Positions 42,578 through 51,239 of a stretch of 64,000 nucleotides of DNA are shown here, in pieces; position 1 is the first letter of the stretch; each line of letters begins with the position of its first letter. The translations under genes and the position numbers were made by a program. The notes beneath the pieces are model-generated. The model had not been told where the DNA came from and did not search any database. It saw nothing but the letters and a program-made list of their open reading frames with translations. Source of the DNA: an uncultured Actinomycetes bacterium (GTDB taxonomy: Bacteria; Actinomycetota; Acidimicrobiia; Acidimicrobiales; SZUA-35); contig CADEDH010000012.1 in the NCBI GenBank assembly GCA_902826025.1, positions 1-64,000 on the forward strand. The letters are read 5' to 3'.

Positions 42578-42970
42578 ATGGCCAGCGACCTCCCACCGTT
42601 CACCCTTGTTCCGCCCGGGGCCGACGCGCCCGCCGGTCAGCCTCGGCGGCACCCGGTGCTGGCCCAGCTCGGCGCCGTGCTGGCGTTCACCCTCGCCACA
42701 CTCGTGGCGTTCGTCGCCGTCCTGTACCTCAGCTTTGTGCTGGCATCGAGCTGCGGCGACCCGGTCGACCGCGGCGCTACTCTGCTCCTGAAGGCCGGTG
42801 TGGGGGTCGTCGGCGTGCTGTGGACCGCGATGGCCGCTCTCATCGCCCGCCTGAGCCGGCCGGTCCACGCCGCCCTGAACGTGGCCTGGCTCGTGGTGGC
42901 GGCGCTGGCCACACTAGTGACGCTGGCAATGGTGGGGATGGCCCAAGCCAGCCCCCTGCTCTGCTTCTGA
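42578..42970 (+). CDS. Small three-helix membrane protein, unknown
   Basis: This 130-residue protein has a Pro-rich N-terminus and three helices (LGAVLAFTLATLVAFVAVLY; GVGVVGVLWTAMAALIARL; VAWLVVAALATLVTLAMVGM). A Cys near the second residue from the end and another in SSCGD recall the two larger membrane proteins at 47070 and 48011, but relatedness is not certain. It is divergent from the DUF2510 gene. Confidence 0.65.
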   Translation: MASDLPPFTLVPPGADAPAGQPRRHPVLAQLGAVLAFTLATLVAFVAVLYLSFVLASSCGDPVDRGATLLLKAGVGVVGVLWTAMAALIARLSRPVHAALNVAWLVVAALATLVTLAMVGMAQASPLLCF

Positions 42971-43056
42971 CGGGAGCCGCCGACCTGGAAGCGGGTTTCG
43001 GCCCGGGCGGCCGCCTCGGGTAGAACTGGGGCGCACACTCCAAAGGGGACAGCGCC

Positions 43057-44877
43057 ATGCCCGACTTCACGCTCGACGAGATCCTGGCCCACGCCGACCG
43101 GCGGACCCTGGCCGCCGTCGTCACCCACCTGGCCGGCGACCCGAACGCCGTGCCCGACCTGCGCGACCGGGAGCAGATCGAGGCCAAGGCGTCCGAGGTG
43201 CTGCCCCCCTACCTGTCGGGGGAGAAGACGCCCCAGCCCCCCACCGACGAAGTGCTGCAGGCGGCCATGAACCACGCCGTGGGGGCCGAGGTGCCGGCCG
43301 CCTACCGGCCGCTGGCCCGGGAGCAGGCCGGTGTCGGGCCGGTGGAGCCGCCGGCGCCGCTCAGCCCGCCCGCCGGGTTCCACGTGCTGATCATCGGGGC
43401 CGGGGTCACCGGGGTGCTGATGGCCCGGGTGCTGAACCAGCTCGGCCTCACCAACTTCACCGTGGTGGAGCGCAACGCCGAACCCGGGGGCACGTGGTAC
43501 GTGAACCAGTATCCGGGGTGCCGGGTCGACACTCCGAGCATGCTCTATTCCTACTCGTTCGATCCCGACCCGGAGTGGCCCGAGCACTTCAGCCATCAGC
43601 CCGAGCTGCTGCGCTACGTGAAGCAGACGGCGGAGCAGAGCGGGCTCAACGACCGGCTGCGGCTCAACACCGAGGTCGACTCGATGACGTGGGACGAGGC
43701 GGCCGGGGCGTGGCAGGTGGCGGTGCACAATACGGTCACCGGAGCCGCCGAGCGGCTCACGGCCCACGCCGTGGTGGCGGCCATGGGCATCCTGCGGGTG
43801 CCCATGCTGCCCGCCATCGCAGGGCGCGAGACGTTCGCCGGCCCGGCCCTGCACACCGCGCTGTGGGACAAGAGCGTGGACCTCACCGGCAAGCGGGTGG
43901 GCGTGATCGGCACCGGGGCCAGCGCCAACCAGGTGGTGCCGGCCATCTCCCCCATCGTCGAGGAGCTGGTGGTGTACCAGCGCAGCGCCCACTGGATGAT
44001 GTCCCACCCCAAGTACGGCAAGTTCCTGGAGGGCATCGAGAAGGCCCTGTTCCAGGTGCCCATGTACCGGGAGTGGCACCGGTTCAGCGAGGGCTGGAAG
44101 TTCGGCGACGGGGTGACCCCGATGGTCACCGTCGATCCCGAGTGGCCCCATCTCGACCGCTCGGTCAACGCCGCAAACGACCGGTTCCGGGCCCAGCTCA
44201 CCGAGTACCTGGAGAGCCAGGTGGGCGACCGGCCCGACCTGATGGCCAAGTGCCTGCCCAACTTCCCGCCCTACGGCAAGCGGCTGATCGTCGACAACGG
44301 GTGGTACCAGGCCCTGCGCCGGCCCAACGTGCGGCTGGAGACGTCACCCATCGTGGGGATCGACGAGGGCGGGGTGCGCACCCGGGCCGGCCACGACGAC
44401 CTCGACGTGCTGGTGTTCGCCACCGGCTTCCAGGCCGACAAGGTGCTGTGGCCGATCCAGGTGACCGGCTCCGGCGGGGTGGACGTCACGGCCCGGATGG
44501 AAGCCGAGCCCGAGGCCTACCTGGGGGTGGCGGCGGCCGACGCCCCCAACCTGTTCATCACCCCGGGACCCAACGGGATCCTGGGCCACGGCGGCAACGG
44601 CATGCTGTTCGCCGAATGCCATGTGCGGTACATCGTGGAGTCGTTGCGGCTGCTGTTCGAGCGGGGGGCCACGGCGATGACGGTGACGCCGGAGGCGCTG
44701 TCGGCCTACCAGCAGGACCTGCTGGAGCGGCTGCCCCACTTCGTGCAGAGCCTCACCACGTTCGACAACTGGTACCGGGGCGACCGGGACCGGGTGATCG
44801 CCATCGCGCCCAAGTCGCTCCTCGAGTTCTGGAACGACACCCGGGCCCCCGACCCCGCCGCCTACGCCTTCACCTGA
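43057..44877 (+). CDS. Type I Baeyer-Villiger monooxygenase (FAD/NADPH) with N-terminal extension
   Basis: This is a 606-residue flavoprotein. The FAD Rossmann motif VLIIGAGVTGVLMARVLNQL starts at about residue 109, after a 100-residue helical N-terminal domain like that of 4-hydroxyacetophenone monooxygenase. GGTWYVNQYPGCRVDTPS follows. The BVMO fingerprint FAGPALHTALWDK and the NADPH motif VGVIGTGASANQVVPAI are intact. It would turn ketones into esters or lactones. AAAGGGGA precedes the ATG. It ends 3 bp from the convergent VapC gene. Confidence 0.93.
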   Translation: MPDFTLDEILAHADRRTLAAVVTHLAGDPNAVPDLRDREQIEAKASEVLPPYLSGEKTPQPPTDEVLQAAMNHAVGAEVPAAYRPLAREQAGVGPVEPPAPLSPPAGFHVLIIGAGVTGVLMARVLNQLGLTNFTVVERNAEPGGTWYVNQYPGCRVDTPSMLYSYSFDPDPEWPEHFSHQPELLRYVKQTAEQSGLNDRLRLNTEVDSMTWDEAAGAWQVAVHNTVTGAAERLTAHAVVAAMGILRVPMLPAIAGRETFAGPALHTALWDKSVDLTGKRVGVIGTGASANQVVPAISPIVEELVVYQRSAHWMMSHPKYGKFLEGIEKALFQVPMYREWHRFSEGWKFGDGVTPMVTVDPEWPHLDRSVNAANDRFRAQLTEYLESQVGDRPDLMAKCLPNFPPYGKRLIVDNGWYQALRRPNVRLETSPIVGIDEGGVRTRAGHDDLDVLVFATGFQADKVLWPIQVTGSGGVDVTARMEAEPEAYLGVAAADAPNLFITPGPNGILGHGGNGMLFAECHVRYIVESLRLLFERGATAMTVTPEALSAYQQDLLERLPHFVQSLTTFDNWYRGDRDRVIAIAPKSLLEFWNDTRAPDPAAYAFT

Positions 44878-44880
44878 GCC

Positions 44881-45249
44881 TCAGCGGATGGCGGTGACCT
44901 GAGCCGCCGCCTCGCGGGCCGACTCGGCCGTCACCAGCGGGGCGCCGAGGCGGCCGGCTAGGGCCAGCGACAGCAGATCGGACAGCGACAGTCCGTCGTC
45001 GGGGCGCCAGCGGCGGGCGGCCCAGTCGGCGTCCTCCGGGCCCACCGGCACGACCGACAGCCGGTAGGTACCGAACAGGGCCCGCACCAACTCCCAGTCC
45101 CGTCCCCGGGCCACCACCCGCTGGGCCACCTCGGCCCAGGCCAGGGCCCCGCAGACCGAGCCGTCCACCAGCTCCGCCTCCACCAGGGCGGCCCCCGGCT
45201 CCCCCTGGAGGAAGGCCAGCAGGGCCGAAGCGTCGAGCACCGCGCTCAT
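44881..45249 (-). CDS. vapC: PIN-domain toxin (VapC-type ribonuclease)
   Basis: This 122-residue PIN domain has the acidic sites Asp in VLDASALLA, Glu in ALAWAEVAQRV and Asp in LSLSDLLSLALAGRLG, with PLVTAE before the last strand. VapC toxins cleave specific RNAs when freed from the antitoxin. The gene starts 13 bp after the stop of the AbrB-type antitoxin gene, the usual antitoxin-toxin order. Confidence 0.88.
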   Translation of the reverse strand: MSAVLDASALLAFLQGEPGAALVEAELVDGSVCGALAWAEVAQRVVARGRDWELVRALFGTYRLSVVPVGPEDADWAARRWRPDDGLSLSDLLSLALAGRLGAPLVTAESAREAAAQVTAIR

Positions 45250-45262
45250 GGCGTCGACCGCC

Positions 45263-45505
45263 TCAGGCCGCTTCGTGTTGGCCGGCGGTGCGGCGCTCGG
45301 TCAGCAGGTCGCCGACCAGATCCAGCCCCTCGAGCTCGCGTCTCACCCGCTCCAGGAGCTGGTCCCGGGTGAGCAGCACGATCCCGTTGGACGTCTCCAG
45401 CAGCACGAGGGTGGCGCCCTCGTGCAGGCCGGCTCGTTCCCGGACGCTCTCGGGCACCTCGATGTGCCCGTGCGCCCCCATCGTCACGGTGTAGGTCCCC
45501 TTCAT
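45263..45505 (-). CDS. AbrB/MazE-type (SpoVT-AbrB) antitoxin of the VapC toxin
   Basis: This 80-residue protein opens with a swapped-hairpin DNA-binding domain: YTVTMGAHGHIEVPESVRER, then GLHEGATLVLLETSNGIVLL. A charged helical tail (LLERVRRELEGLDLVGDLLT) would wrap and inhibit the PIN toxin. Such antitoxins bind their own promoter together with the toxin. The start at 45505 is supported by family length. Located 13 bp upstream of vapC. Confidence 0.88.
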   Translation of the reverse strand: MKGTYTVTMGAHGHIEVPESVRERAGLHEGATLVLLETSNGIVLLTRDQLLERVRRELEGLDLVGDLLTERRTAGQHEAA

Positions 45506-45552
45506 ACATCCATGGTGCCACAGCCCTCCCGTCACCAGCCAAGGCGCCCCAC

Positions 45553-46986
45553 TCACGTCAGGTACTGGGACAGGCCGCGGGTGAGGTAGCGGCCGTGGCC
45601 GGCCCGGCCGTGGTAGGCGCCGCCGGCGATGATCGTGCGGCCCCGGCTGATCACGGTGTCGACCCGGCCCTGCACCACCGTGCCCTCGTAGGCCGAGTAA
45701 TCCATGTTCATGTGGTGGGTGGCGACCCCGATCGTGGTGGTGCCGTTCGGGTCGTAGAGCACGATGTCGGCGTCGGCCCCGGGGGCGATCACACCCTTGC
45801 GACCGTAGAGGCCGAACATGCGGGCCGGGGTGGTGGAGCACACCTCCACCCACCGCTCCACGGTCAGCTCGCCCGCCACCACGCCCTGCCAGATCAGGTC
45901 CATGCGGTGCTCGACGCCGCCGATGCCGTTGGGGATGTCGCGGAAATCCTGGAGGCCGAGGTCCTTCTGGTCCTTGAAGCAGAACGGGCAGTGGTCGGTG
46001 GCCACCACGGCCAGGTTGTTGGTGCGCAGACCCTGCCACAGGTCGCGCTGGTGGGGGCCGTGCTTCGAGCGCAGGGGGGTGGAGCACACGTATTTGGCCC
46101 CCTCGAACCCGGGGGCGCCGAGGTGGTCCTCCAGGTTGAGGTAGAGGTACTGGGGGCAGGTCTCGGCGAACACGTTGCGGCCGTGGTGGCGGGCGGCGGC
46201 CACCGCCTCCAGGGCCTCGGCCGCCGACAGGTGCACGATGTAGAGGGGGGCGCCGGCCACCTTGGCCAGCTGGATGGCCCGGAACGTGGCCTCGGCTTCG
46301 AGCTCGGCCCGGCGCACGTAGCCGTGGTTGATGGGGGCGGTGTCACCCCGGGCCGCCGCCTGCTCGGCCAGCACGTCGATGGCGATGCCGTTCTCGGCGT
46401 GCATCATGATCATGGCCCCGTTCCCGGCGGCGGTCTGCATGGCCCGTAGCAGCTGGCCGTCGTCGGCGTAGTAGACCCCGGGGTAGGCCATGAACAGCTT
46501 GAAGCTGGTGATGCCCTCGTCGACCAGGGCATCCATGGTCTTGAGGGAGCCCTCGGTGACGTCGCCCACGATCATGTGGAAGGCGTAGTCGATGGCGCAC
46601 TGGCCGTCGGCCTTGGCCAGCCACGTCTCCAGGCAGGGCCGGATCTCCTGGCCCTTCATCTGGGTGGCGAAGTCGATGATGGTGGTGGTGCCACCCCAGG
46701 CCGCGGCCCGGGTGCCGGTCTCGAACGTGTCGGAGGCGGTGGTGACGCCGAACGGCACCTCCATATGGGTGTGGGCGTCGATCCCGCCCGGGACCACGAG
46801 CTTTCCGGTGGCGTCGATCACGGCGCCGGCCCCCCGCTCAGCGGCCAGGGCCAGCTCGGTGCCGGGGGCCAGGAGGGCCACGATCGTCTCGCCGTCGATC
46901 AGCACCTCGGTGAGGGTCTGGCCGGTGGGGCTCACCACCGTGCCGCCCGTGATCAGTGTGGTCCCGGTGCCCGGTGTGCCAGCCAT
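45553..46986 (-). CDS. Dihydropyrimidinase / hydantoinase
   Basis: This 477-residue cyclic amidohydrolase opens dihydropyrimidine or hydantoin rings. The binuclear site is shown by GGIDAHTHMEVPFG, the lysine to be carboxylated in TSFKLFMAYPG, His in MMHAENG and IVHLSAAEAL, and Asp in ATDHCPF. Length is exact for the family. The ATG follows TAGGTT by 6 nt on the minus strand (46993-46998), probably leaderless. No dihydropyrimidine dehydrogenase is adjacent; the role may be pyrimidine or hydantoin catabolism. Confidence 0.93.
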   Translation of the reverse strand: MAGTPGTGTTLITGGTVVSPTGQTLTEVLIDGETIVALLAPGTELALAAERGAGAVIDATGKLVVPGGIDAHTHMEVPFGVTTASDTFETGTRAAAWGGTTTIIDFATQMKGQEIRPCLETWLAKADGQCAIDYAFHMIVGDVTEGSLKTMDALVDEGITSFKLFMAYPGVYYADDGQLLRAMQTAAGNGAMIMMHAENGIAIDVLAEQAAARGDTAPINHGYVRRAELEAEATFRAIQLAKVAGAPLYIVHLSAAEALEAVAAARHHGRNVFAETCPQYLYLNLEDHLGAPGFEGAKYVCSTPLRSKHGPHQRDLWQGLRTNNLAVVATDHCPFCFKDQKDLGLQDFRDIPNGIGGVEHRMDLIWQGVVAGELTVERWVEVCSTTPARMFGLYGRKGVIAPGADADIVLYDPNGTTTIGVATHHMNMDYSAYEGTVVQGRVDTVISRGRTIIAGGAYHGRAGHGRYLTRGLSQYLT

Positions 46987-47069
46987 CGGCTGAACCTACC
47001 GGCCGGGGCGGGGACCGACAAGGGTTGGCCGGCCGCCCGACACCGGGCTCCGTGACGGGATCGAACGGC

Positions 47070-48023
47070 TCAGCAGTCGGTGCCGGTGCCGACGCCGTAG
47101 CCGGCGGTGGCCACCAGCAACAGGAGGAACACCGCCAACAGATGGGCGAAGGCCACGAGGGCCATCGTGCCGAAGGCGACGGCCGGGCCGCGCTGAGCCT
47201 GGGCCGGCACCCCGGGCGAACCCGCGGTGTCAACGGTTGGCGAACGCCGGCGCCGATCGAGCACGGCACCGATGGCGGGGAGACCGCCGAGCGCCGCCAC
47301 GATGGTCAGCATCGTCAGGTAGAGCACGACCCCGTCGCCCCCGCAGGCGGCCATGATCAGCATGAGCAGCCCCTCCGCCACCAGCAGCGGCCCGGCCAGC
47401 ACGAGGGCGACGACGAGGTGGCTCCACCGCAGCAGGAAGCCCGGGCCGGTCGGCTGCCCCGGCCCACCCGGCACCGGAGCCGCCACGCCGGCCGGGTCGG
47501 GACGAGCGGCCGCCAGCGACGGGCGCGAGCGCAGGCGGTACAGGGCGGCGGCGGCCAGGGCGCCCTGCCACAAGGCGGCGATGGCCACCTGGGTGCTCAC
47601 CGCCACGTGGTTGAAGGGCTCGCCGCCGAAGCTCCAGGTTTCGCCCGTGAACACCAGGACCACGGCCGACAGCAGCGCCACCCCGGCCACCCGGGCCCCC
47701 GCCTCGAACCAGGACGACGCCGGGTAGCGGACGTCGAATCCCCCGGCCGTGAGGTAGGCCGCCGCCGTGGCCACCACGATGAGTAGCACGACGCGGACCA
47801 GCGACTCGACCCAGCCCTCGTTCCGGTTGAGGGCGAAGGCGACGATGTACAACGGAGCAATCGGGCCGACGATGGCGCACACGAGGAGGCGATGACGGAG
47901 CCGTTCGACCAGGGGAATCGGAGCGAGGTTGATGGCGATGGTCGGCCATGGTGCCCCGCTGCGATCCCGAGGGCAAGGCACCCCCGGTATGGCCCGGGCC
48001 CGGCTCCGTTTCAGTTGAAGCAC
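47070..48023 (-). CDS. Multi-span membrane protein, paralogue A of a tandem pair
   Basis: This 317-residue protein has about eight helices. It is clearly related to the upstream gene: WPTI...RHRL before helix 1, AGGFDVRYPASS, GETWSFGGE and the end AVAFGTMALVAFAHLLAVFL have close matches there. A Pro/Arg-rich loop divides two helix groups, and a Cys is the last residue. The GTG start at 48023 overlaps the upstream gene by 13 bp. No family is recognised. Confidence 0.7.
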   Translation of the reverse strand: MLQLKRSRARAIPGVPCPRDRSGAPWPTIAINLAPIPLVERLRHRLLVCAIVGPIAPLYIVAFALNRNEGWVESLVRVVLLIVVATAAAYLTAGGFDVRYPASSWFEAGARVAGVALLSAVVLVFTGETWSFGGEPFNHVAVSTQVAIAALWQGALAAAALYRLRSRPSLAAARPDPAGVAAPVPGGPGQPTGPGFLLRWSHLVVALVLAGPLLVAEGLLMLIMAACGGDGVVLYLTMLTIVAALGGLPAIGAVLDRRRRSPTVDTAGSPGVPAQAQRGPAVAFGTMALVAFAHLLAVFLLLLVATAGYGVGTGTDC

Positions 48024-48772
48024 TGGCGGGGCCCGTCGGCCCCGATGGAGGCCAAGACCAGGAGCCCGATCAGGAGAGCCAGATGGGCGATGGCGACCAG
48101 CACCATCGTGCCGAAGGCGACGGCGAACCCGGGGTGCGCAACGGGGCCTCCACCGGCGGCGGCGGTTTCGAGGCGGCGCTGCACCTGCCGGTCACGCAAC
48201 ACGCCGATGCCGGGAAGCCCGATCGGCACCATGAGCACCAGCAGTGCCGCCAGGTTCACGGGGGTCCCATCGATCCCGCAGAGGCCGAACACGGCCACGA
48301 TGGCCTCGACCATGATCAGAGGGCCGACCAGGGCCACGGCCGTGATGAGGTGGGGCCAACGGCGCACCGTGGCGCCGAAACCGCTGCGGGGTGCCGGCCC
48401 CGACACGGCGACCCCGGCGGGGGGCGGCCCGGTCGGCGCACCGACCGGGGGCCAGCGGTGCCAATAGACGAAGGCGGCACCGAGGGCGGCCAGCCACAGG
48501 CCGGCGATCACCGCCTGCTCCCCGGCGCTCACGGCGCTCCCAGCCTCACCGGCGAACACCCAGGGGTCGCCGGTGGCGAACAGGGCGATGGCCACCACCA
48601 CCGTCACGCCCACCAGGCGGACGAGCACCAGGAGCGGCTTGGAGGCCGGGTGGCGGGCATCGAACCCGGCCGCCACCAGCCACACCGCGCCCAGGGCCAC
48701 GGCCAGCAGGAGGACCAGGCGGATCATGAGCTCCCCCTGGCCGTCGTCGCCGTTGACGGCGAAGCCCACCAC
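48011..48772 (-). CDS. Multi-span membrane protein, paralogue B; first helix lies upstream of any standard start
   Basis: From GTG 48772 this encodes 253 residues with about seven helices and AAGFDARHPASK, GDPWVFAGE and AVAFGTMVLVAIAHLALLIG matching paralogue A. The in-frame sequence upstream (WPTITPDLATTPLP and ARHRLAVAALAVPIALWAVV) is homologous to the N-terminus of paralogue A, including helix 1. That frame has no ATG, GTG or TTG before a TGA near 48909. Either a rare start is used or the first helix has been lost by mutation. Confidence 0.65.
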   Translation of the reverse strand: MVGFAVNGDDGQGELMIRLVLLLAVALGAVWLVAAGFDARHPASKPLLVLVRLVGVTVVVAIALFATGDPWVFAGEAGSAVSAGEQAVIAGLWLAALGAAFVYWHRWPPVGAPTGPPPAGVAVSGPAPRSGFGATVRRWPHLITAVALVGPLIMVEAIVAVFGLCGIDGTPVNLAALLVLMVPIGLPGIGVLRDRQVQRRLETAAAGGGPVAHPGFAVAFGTMVLVAIAHLALLIGLLVLASIGADGPRQCFN

Positions 48773-48940
48773 CGCCCACAGCGCAATCGGGACGGCCAGG
48801 GCGGCGACGGCCAGACGGTGCCGGGCCCGCGCCGCGAACGGAAGCGGCAGAGGGGTGGTGGCGAGGTCAGGGGTGATGGTCGGCCATCGTGGCCGGTGGA
48901 AGCGCCTCGTTCAAGGCACCCCCCTCGGCCGTCGTACCAG

Positions 48941-48987
48941 GAACTGTGGCGCCAGGCGCTGCCGTTTGCGCGCTGGCGCCACAGTTC
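48941..48987. repeat. 47-nt palindromic element with 14-bp perfect arms downstream of rtcB
   Basis: GAACTGTGGCGCCA (48941-48954) and TGGCGCCACAGTTC (48974-48987) are perfect inverted repeats around 19 nt. It begins 6 nt beyond the rtcB stop codon and could act as its terminator, though no T-run follows. The same length and GAAC/GTTC-type ends recur in other gaps, and the same core flanks rtcB on the other side at 50310. Confidence 0.85.
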
Positions 48988-48993
48988 GGCCGG

Positions 48994-50154
48994 TCAAACC
49001 CCCTTGTAGTTGAGGATCTGGTGCAGGGTGTGTAGGACGTCCACCAGGTCGGTCTGGTCGGCCATGACCTGATCGATGTCCTTGTAGGCGCTGGGGATCT
49101 CGTCGAGGAGGGCCTCGGCCCGGGCGGCCAGCCACACCTTGCCTTCCATCTGGTGGGCCAGATCGTCGGTGGTGAACAGCTTCTTGGCCTTCGTCCGGCT
49201 GTGCCGACGGCCGGCGCCGTGCGAGCACGACTCCCAACTCGCCGGGTTGCCTCGGCCCCGCACGATGTAGCTCCGGGTGCCCATCGACCCCGGGATCACC
49301 CCCAGGTCGTCGGCCCCGGCCTTGATGGCCCCCTTGCGGGTGATCCACAGATCCCGCCCACCGTGCGTCTCACGCTGGGTGAAGTTGTGATGGCAGTTGA
49401 CCCGGCGGGTCTCCCGCCCGAACCCGAGGAAGGTGGTGACCTCCACCAGAGCCCGGTCCATCATCTGCTCCCGGTTGGCCCGGGCGTAGTCCTGGGCCCA
49501 CAGCATGTCGCCGATGTAGGCCGTGAACTCCGGCGTACCGTCGGTCAGGTAGGCGAGGTCGATGTCTTCCAGCTTTACCTCGAGCTGGCGGGCCAGCTGC
49601 TTGGCCCCGGCGATGTGCATCTGAGCCAGCTGGTTGCCGATGCCCCGGCTGCCCGAGTGCAGCACCACCCATACCCGGCCCCGCTCATCAAGGCACACTT
49701 CGACGAAGTGGTTGCCGGAACCGAGGGTGCCGAACTGGGTGGCGGCCGTGGTCACCTGCTTGCTGGCCAGCTCGGTGGCCGGCTTGTTGACCCGCAGCCA
49801 GGTGTCGGCCCGGTTGCCGACCTGGCCGTGGCCCCGTCCCACGCCCGCCGGGATGGCCCGCTCGATCCGGCCCAGCAACGGCTCGATCGTGTCGGGGAGC
49901 TGGTGGTCGTGCACGTCGAGCTCGGCTGCGATCATGCCGCATCCGATGTCGACGCCGACGGCCGAGGGGATCACGGCGTCCCGGGTGGGGATGACCGAGC
50001 CGACGGTGGCGCCGAGGCCGAGGTGGGCGTCGGGCATGAGGGCCACGTGCCCTTCCACGATGGGGAGGCGGGCCGCCTTCTCCGCTTGCCGGATCGTCTC
50101 GTCGTCGATGTCGCTGGCCCAGGAGATGAGCCGGTCGTTGATCGTGGTGGGCAT
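48994..50154 (-). CDS. rtcB: RNA-splicing ligase RtcB
   Basis: This 386-residue ligase joins 2',3'-cyclic phosphate (or 3'-phosphate) and 5'-OH RNA ends using GTP and Mn2+. Landmarks are VGVDIGCGMIA (metal Cys), GTLGSGNHFVEV, LHSGSRGIGNQLAQMH, RVNCHHNFTQRE and CSHGAGRRHSRT, which holds the guanylylated His near residue 312. Length is near the short bacterial subgroup. GGGAGGG precedes the ATG. No archease, RtcA or RtcR is in the window, so regulation is not the E. coli type. Palindromic elements flank it on both sides. Confidence 0.96.
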   Translation of the reverse strand: MPTTINDRLISWASDIDDETIRQAEKAARLPIVEGHVALMPDAHLGLGATVGSVIPTRDAVIPSAVGVDIGCGMIAAELDVHDHQLPDTIEPLLGRIERAIPAGVGRGHGQVGNRADTWLRVNKPATELASKQVTTAATQFGTLGSGNHFVEVCLDERGRVWVVLHSGSRGIGNQLAQMHIAGAKQLARQLEVKLEDIDLAYLTDGTPEFTAYIGDMLWAQDYARANREQMMDRALVEVTTFLGFGRETRRVNCHHNFTQRETHGGRDLWITRKGAIKAGADDLGVIPGSMGTRSYIVRGRGNPASWESCSHGAGRRHSRTKAKKLFTTDDLAHQMEGKVWLAARAEALLDEIPSAYKDIDQVMADQTDLVDVLHTLHQILNYKGV

Positions 50155-50309
50155 GTCACCCTCCCTTCGGGGTTCTGAGGTGGTTGGCGTCTGGACCGCT
50201 CCCCGGCCGGCCGTGAGTCTTGCTCGGCGCTCGGCCGGCCGGGGCGGCGCACCATGATGACGGGTGGCCCGATGGGCCGCAGGGATTTTCAGGCGACCGG
50301 CACCACGTC

Positions 50310-50356
50310 GAACTTTGGCGCCAGCGCGCAAGATCAAGCACGACGCGCCACAGATC
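50310..50356. repeat. 47-nt degenerate palindromic element upstream of rtcB
   Basis: It begins GAACTTTGGCGCCAGCGCGC and ends GCGCCACAGATC, the same length as the element at 48941 and sharing its TGGCGCCA-type core, with mismatches between arms. It sits in the 225-bp gap between the CoA-transferase and rtcB; apart from this element and the rtcB ribosome site, nothing else is seen there. Confidence 0.6.
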
Positions 50357-50379
50357 GAGCTCGGGGGGAGCGGCGGCGC

Positions 50380-51219
50380 CTATCGACGCAGCGCGCCCCG
50401 CTCGTCGGCCCGGGTGCGCAGGATGTGGAGCTGCTCCGGATCAGGCACGGGGGTGGTGGGGATCTCGCCGGACGGGATCACCAGCTCGAAGCCGGTGTTG
50501 GCCACCACCTCGTCCACGCTCACTCCGGGGTGGACCGACTTGAGCCGCAGGTGCTTGGTGTCGTCGGTGAAGTCCATCACGCACAGGGGGGTGACGCAGT
50601 ATTTCGGCCCACCTCCGGGCAGGCCCAGCCGGCGCCGGGCCTCGGGGTGGCCGTCGCCCCAGCCGAAGGCGCTCACGTAATCGCACCGGGGCACGAACGT
50701 GCGGGCCGAGTGGGAGTTGAGCACGATGTAGTAGCGGCCCACGAGCGTGCTGAGGGTCGACGTGCCCACCGAGCCGGGGCCCCGGAACCGCAGGTGGCGG
50801 TGGTCGTCGCCCACCCCGATCAGGTTGGTGTTGCCGTGGGGATCGACCTGTACCCCGCCGATGAAGAACACCCGGTTGCCCCAGTCTTTCACCCGGTCGA
50901 AGCGGTGGCCGGTGTCCCAGTACGACTCGGCCCATCGCACCGTGCGGCGGTCCCACCCGAACTCCGGGGTGGGCAGGGTGTGAAGGTGGGCCACGTTCAT
51001 CCGGGACCCGATGAAGATCAGCTCCATGTTCGGCCCGTGATGGAAATGGGCCAGGCGAACCGCCACCTCGCCCACCGGCATGGCCGCCCCCACCTGGAGG
51101 ATCTCGCCGTCGGCGATGTCGTTGGCCAGGAAGGCGGCCATCACCTCCTGGCGGGTGACGGGGTGATCGAGGATCGTCATGCTGTCGTCGGCTGTGTTGT
51201 CGGCTGCGTTGTTTGACAT
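50380..51219 (-). CDS. CoA-transferase/hydrolase family subunit B (IpdB/GctB-like)
   Basis: This 279-residue subunit has the fold of glutaconate CoA-transferase B. It shows VGAAMPVGEVAVRLAHFHHG, NRVFFIGGVQVDPHGNTNLI, GPGSVGTSTLS and the late SVHPGVSVDEV and EQLHILR motifs, resembling actinobacterial IpdB. IpdAB opens the last steroid ring as a CoA-thioester hydrolase. It lies 20 bp behind subunit A. ATG 51219 has GAGGAG upstream; a second ATG 13 codons later is possible. Confidence 0.85.
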   Translation of the reverse strand: MSNNAADNTADDSMTILDHPVTRQEVMAAFLANDIADGEILQVGAAMPVGEVAVRLAHFHHGPNMELIFIGSRMNVAHLHTLPTPEFGWDRRTVRWAESYWDTGHRFDRVKDWGNRVFFIGGVQVDPHGNTNLIGVGDDHRHLRFRGPGSVGTSTLSTLVGRYYIVLNSHSARTFVPRCDYVSAFGWGDGHPEARRRLGLPGGGPKYCVTPLCVMDFTDDTKHLRLKSVHPGVSVDEVVANTGFELVIPSGEIPTTPVPDPEQLHILRTRADERGALRR

Positions 51220-51239
51220 GGCGGCCGGGCTCCTCGGGC

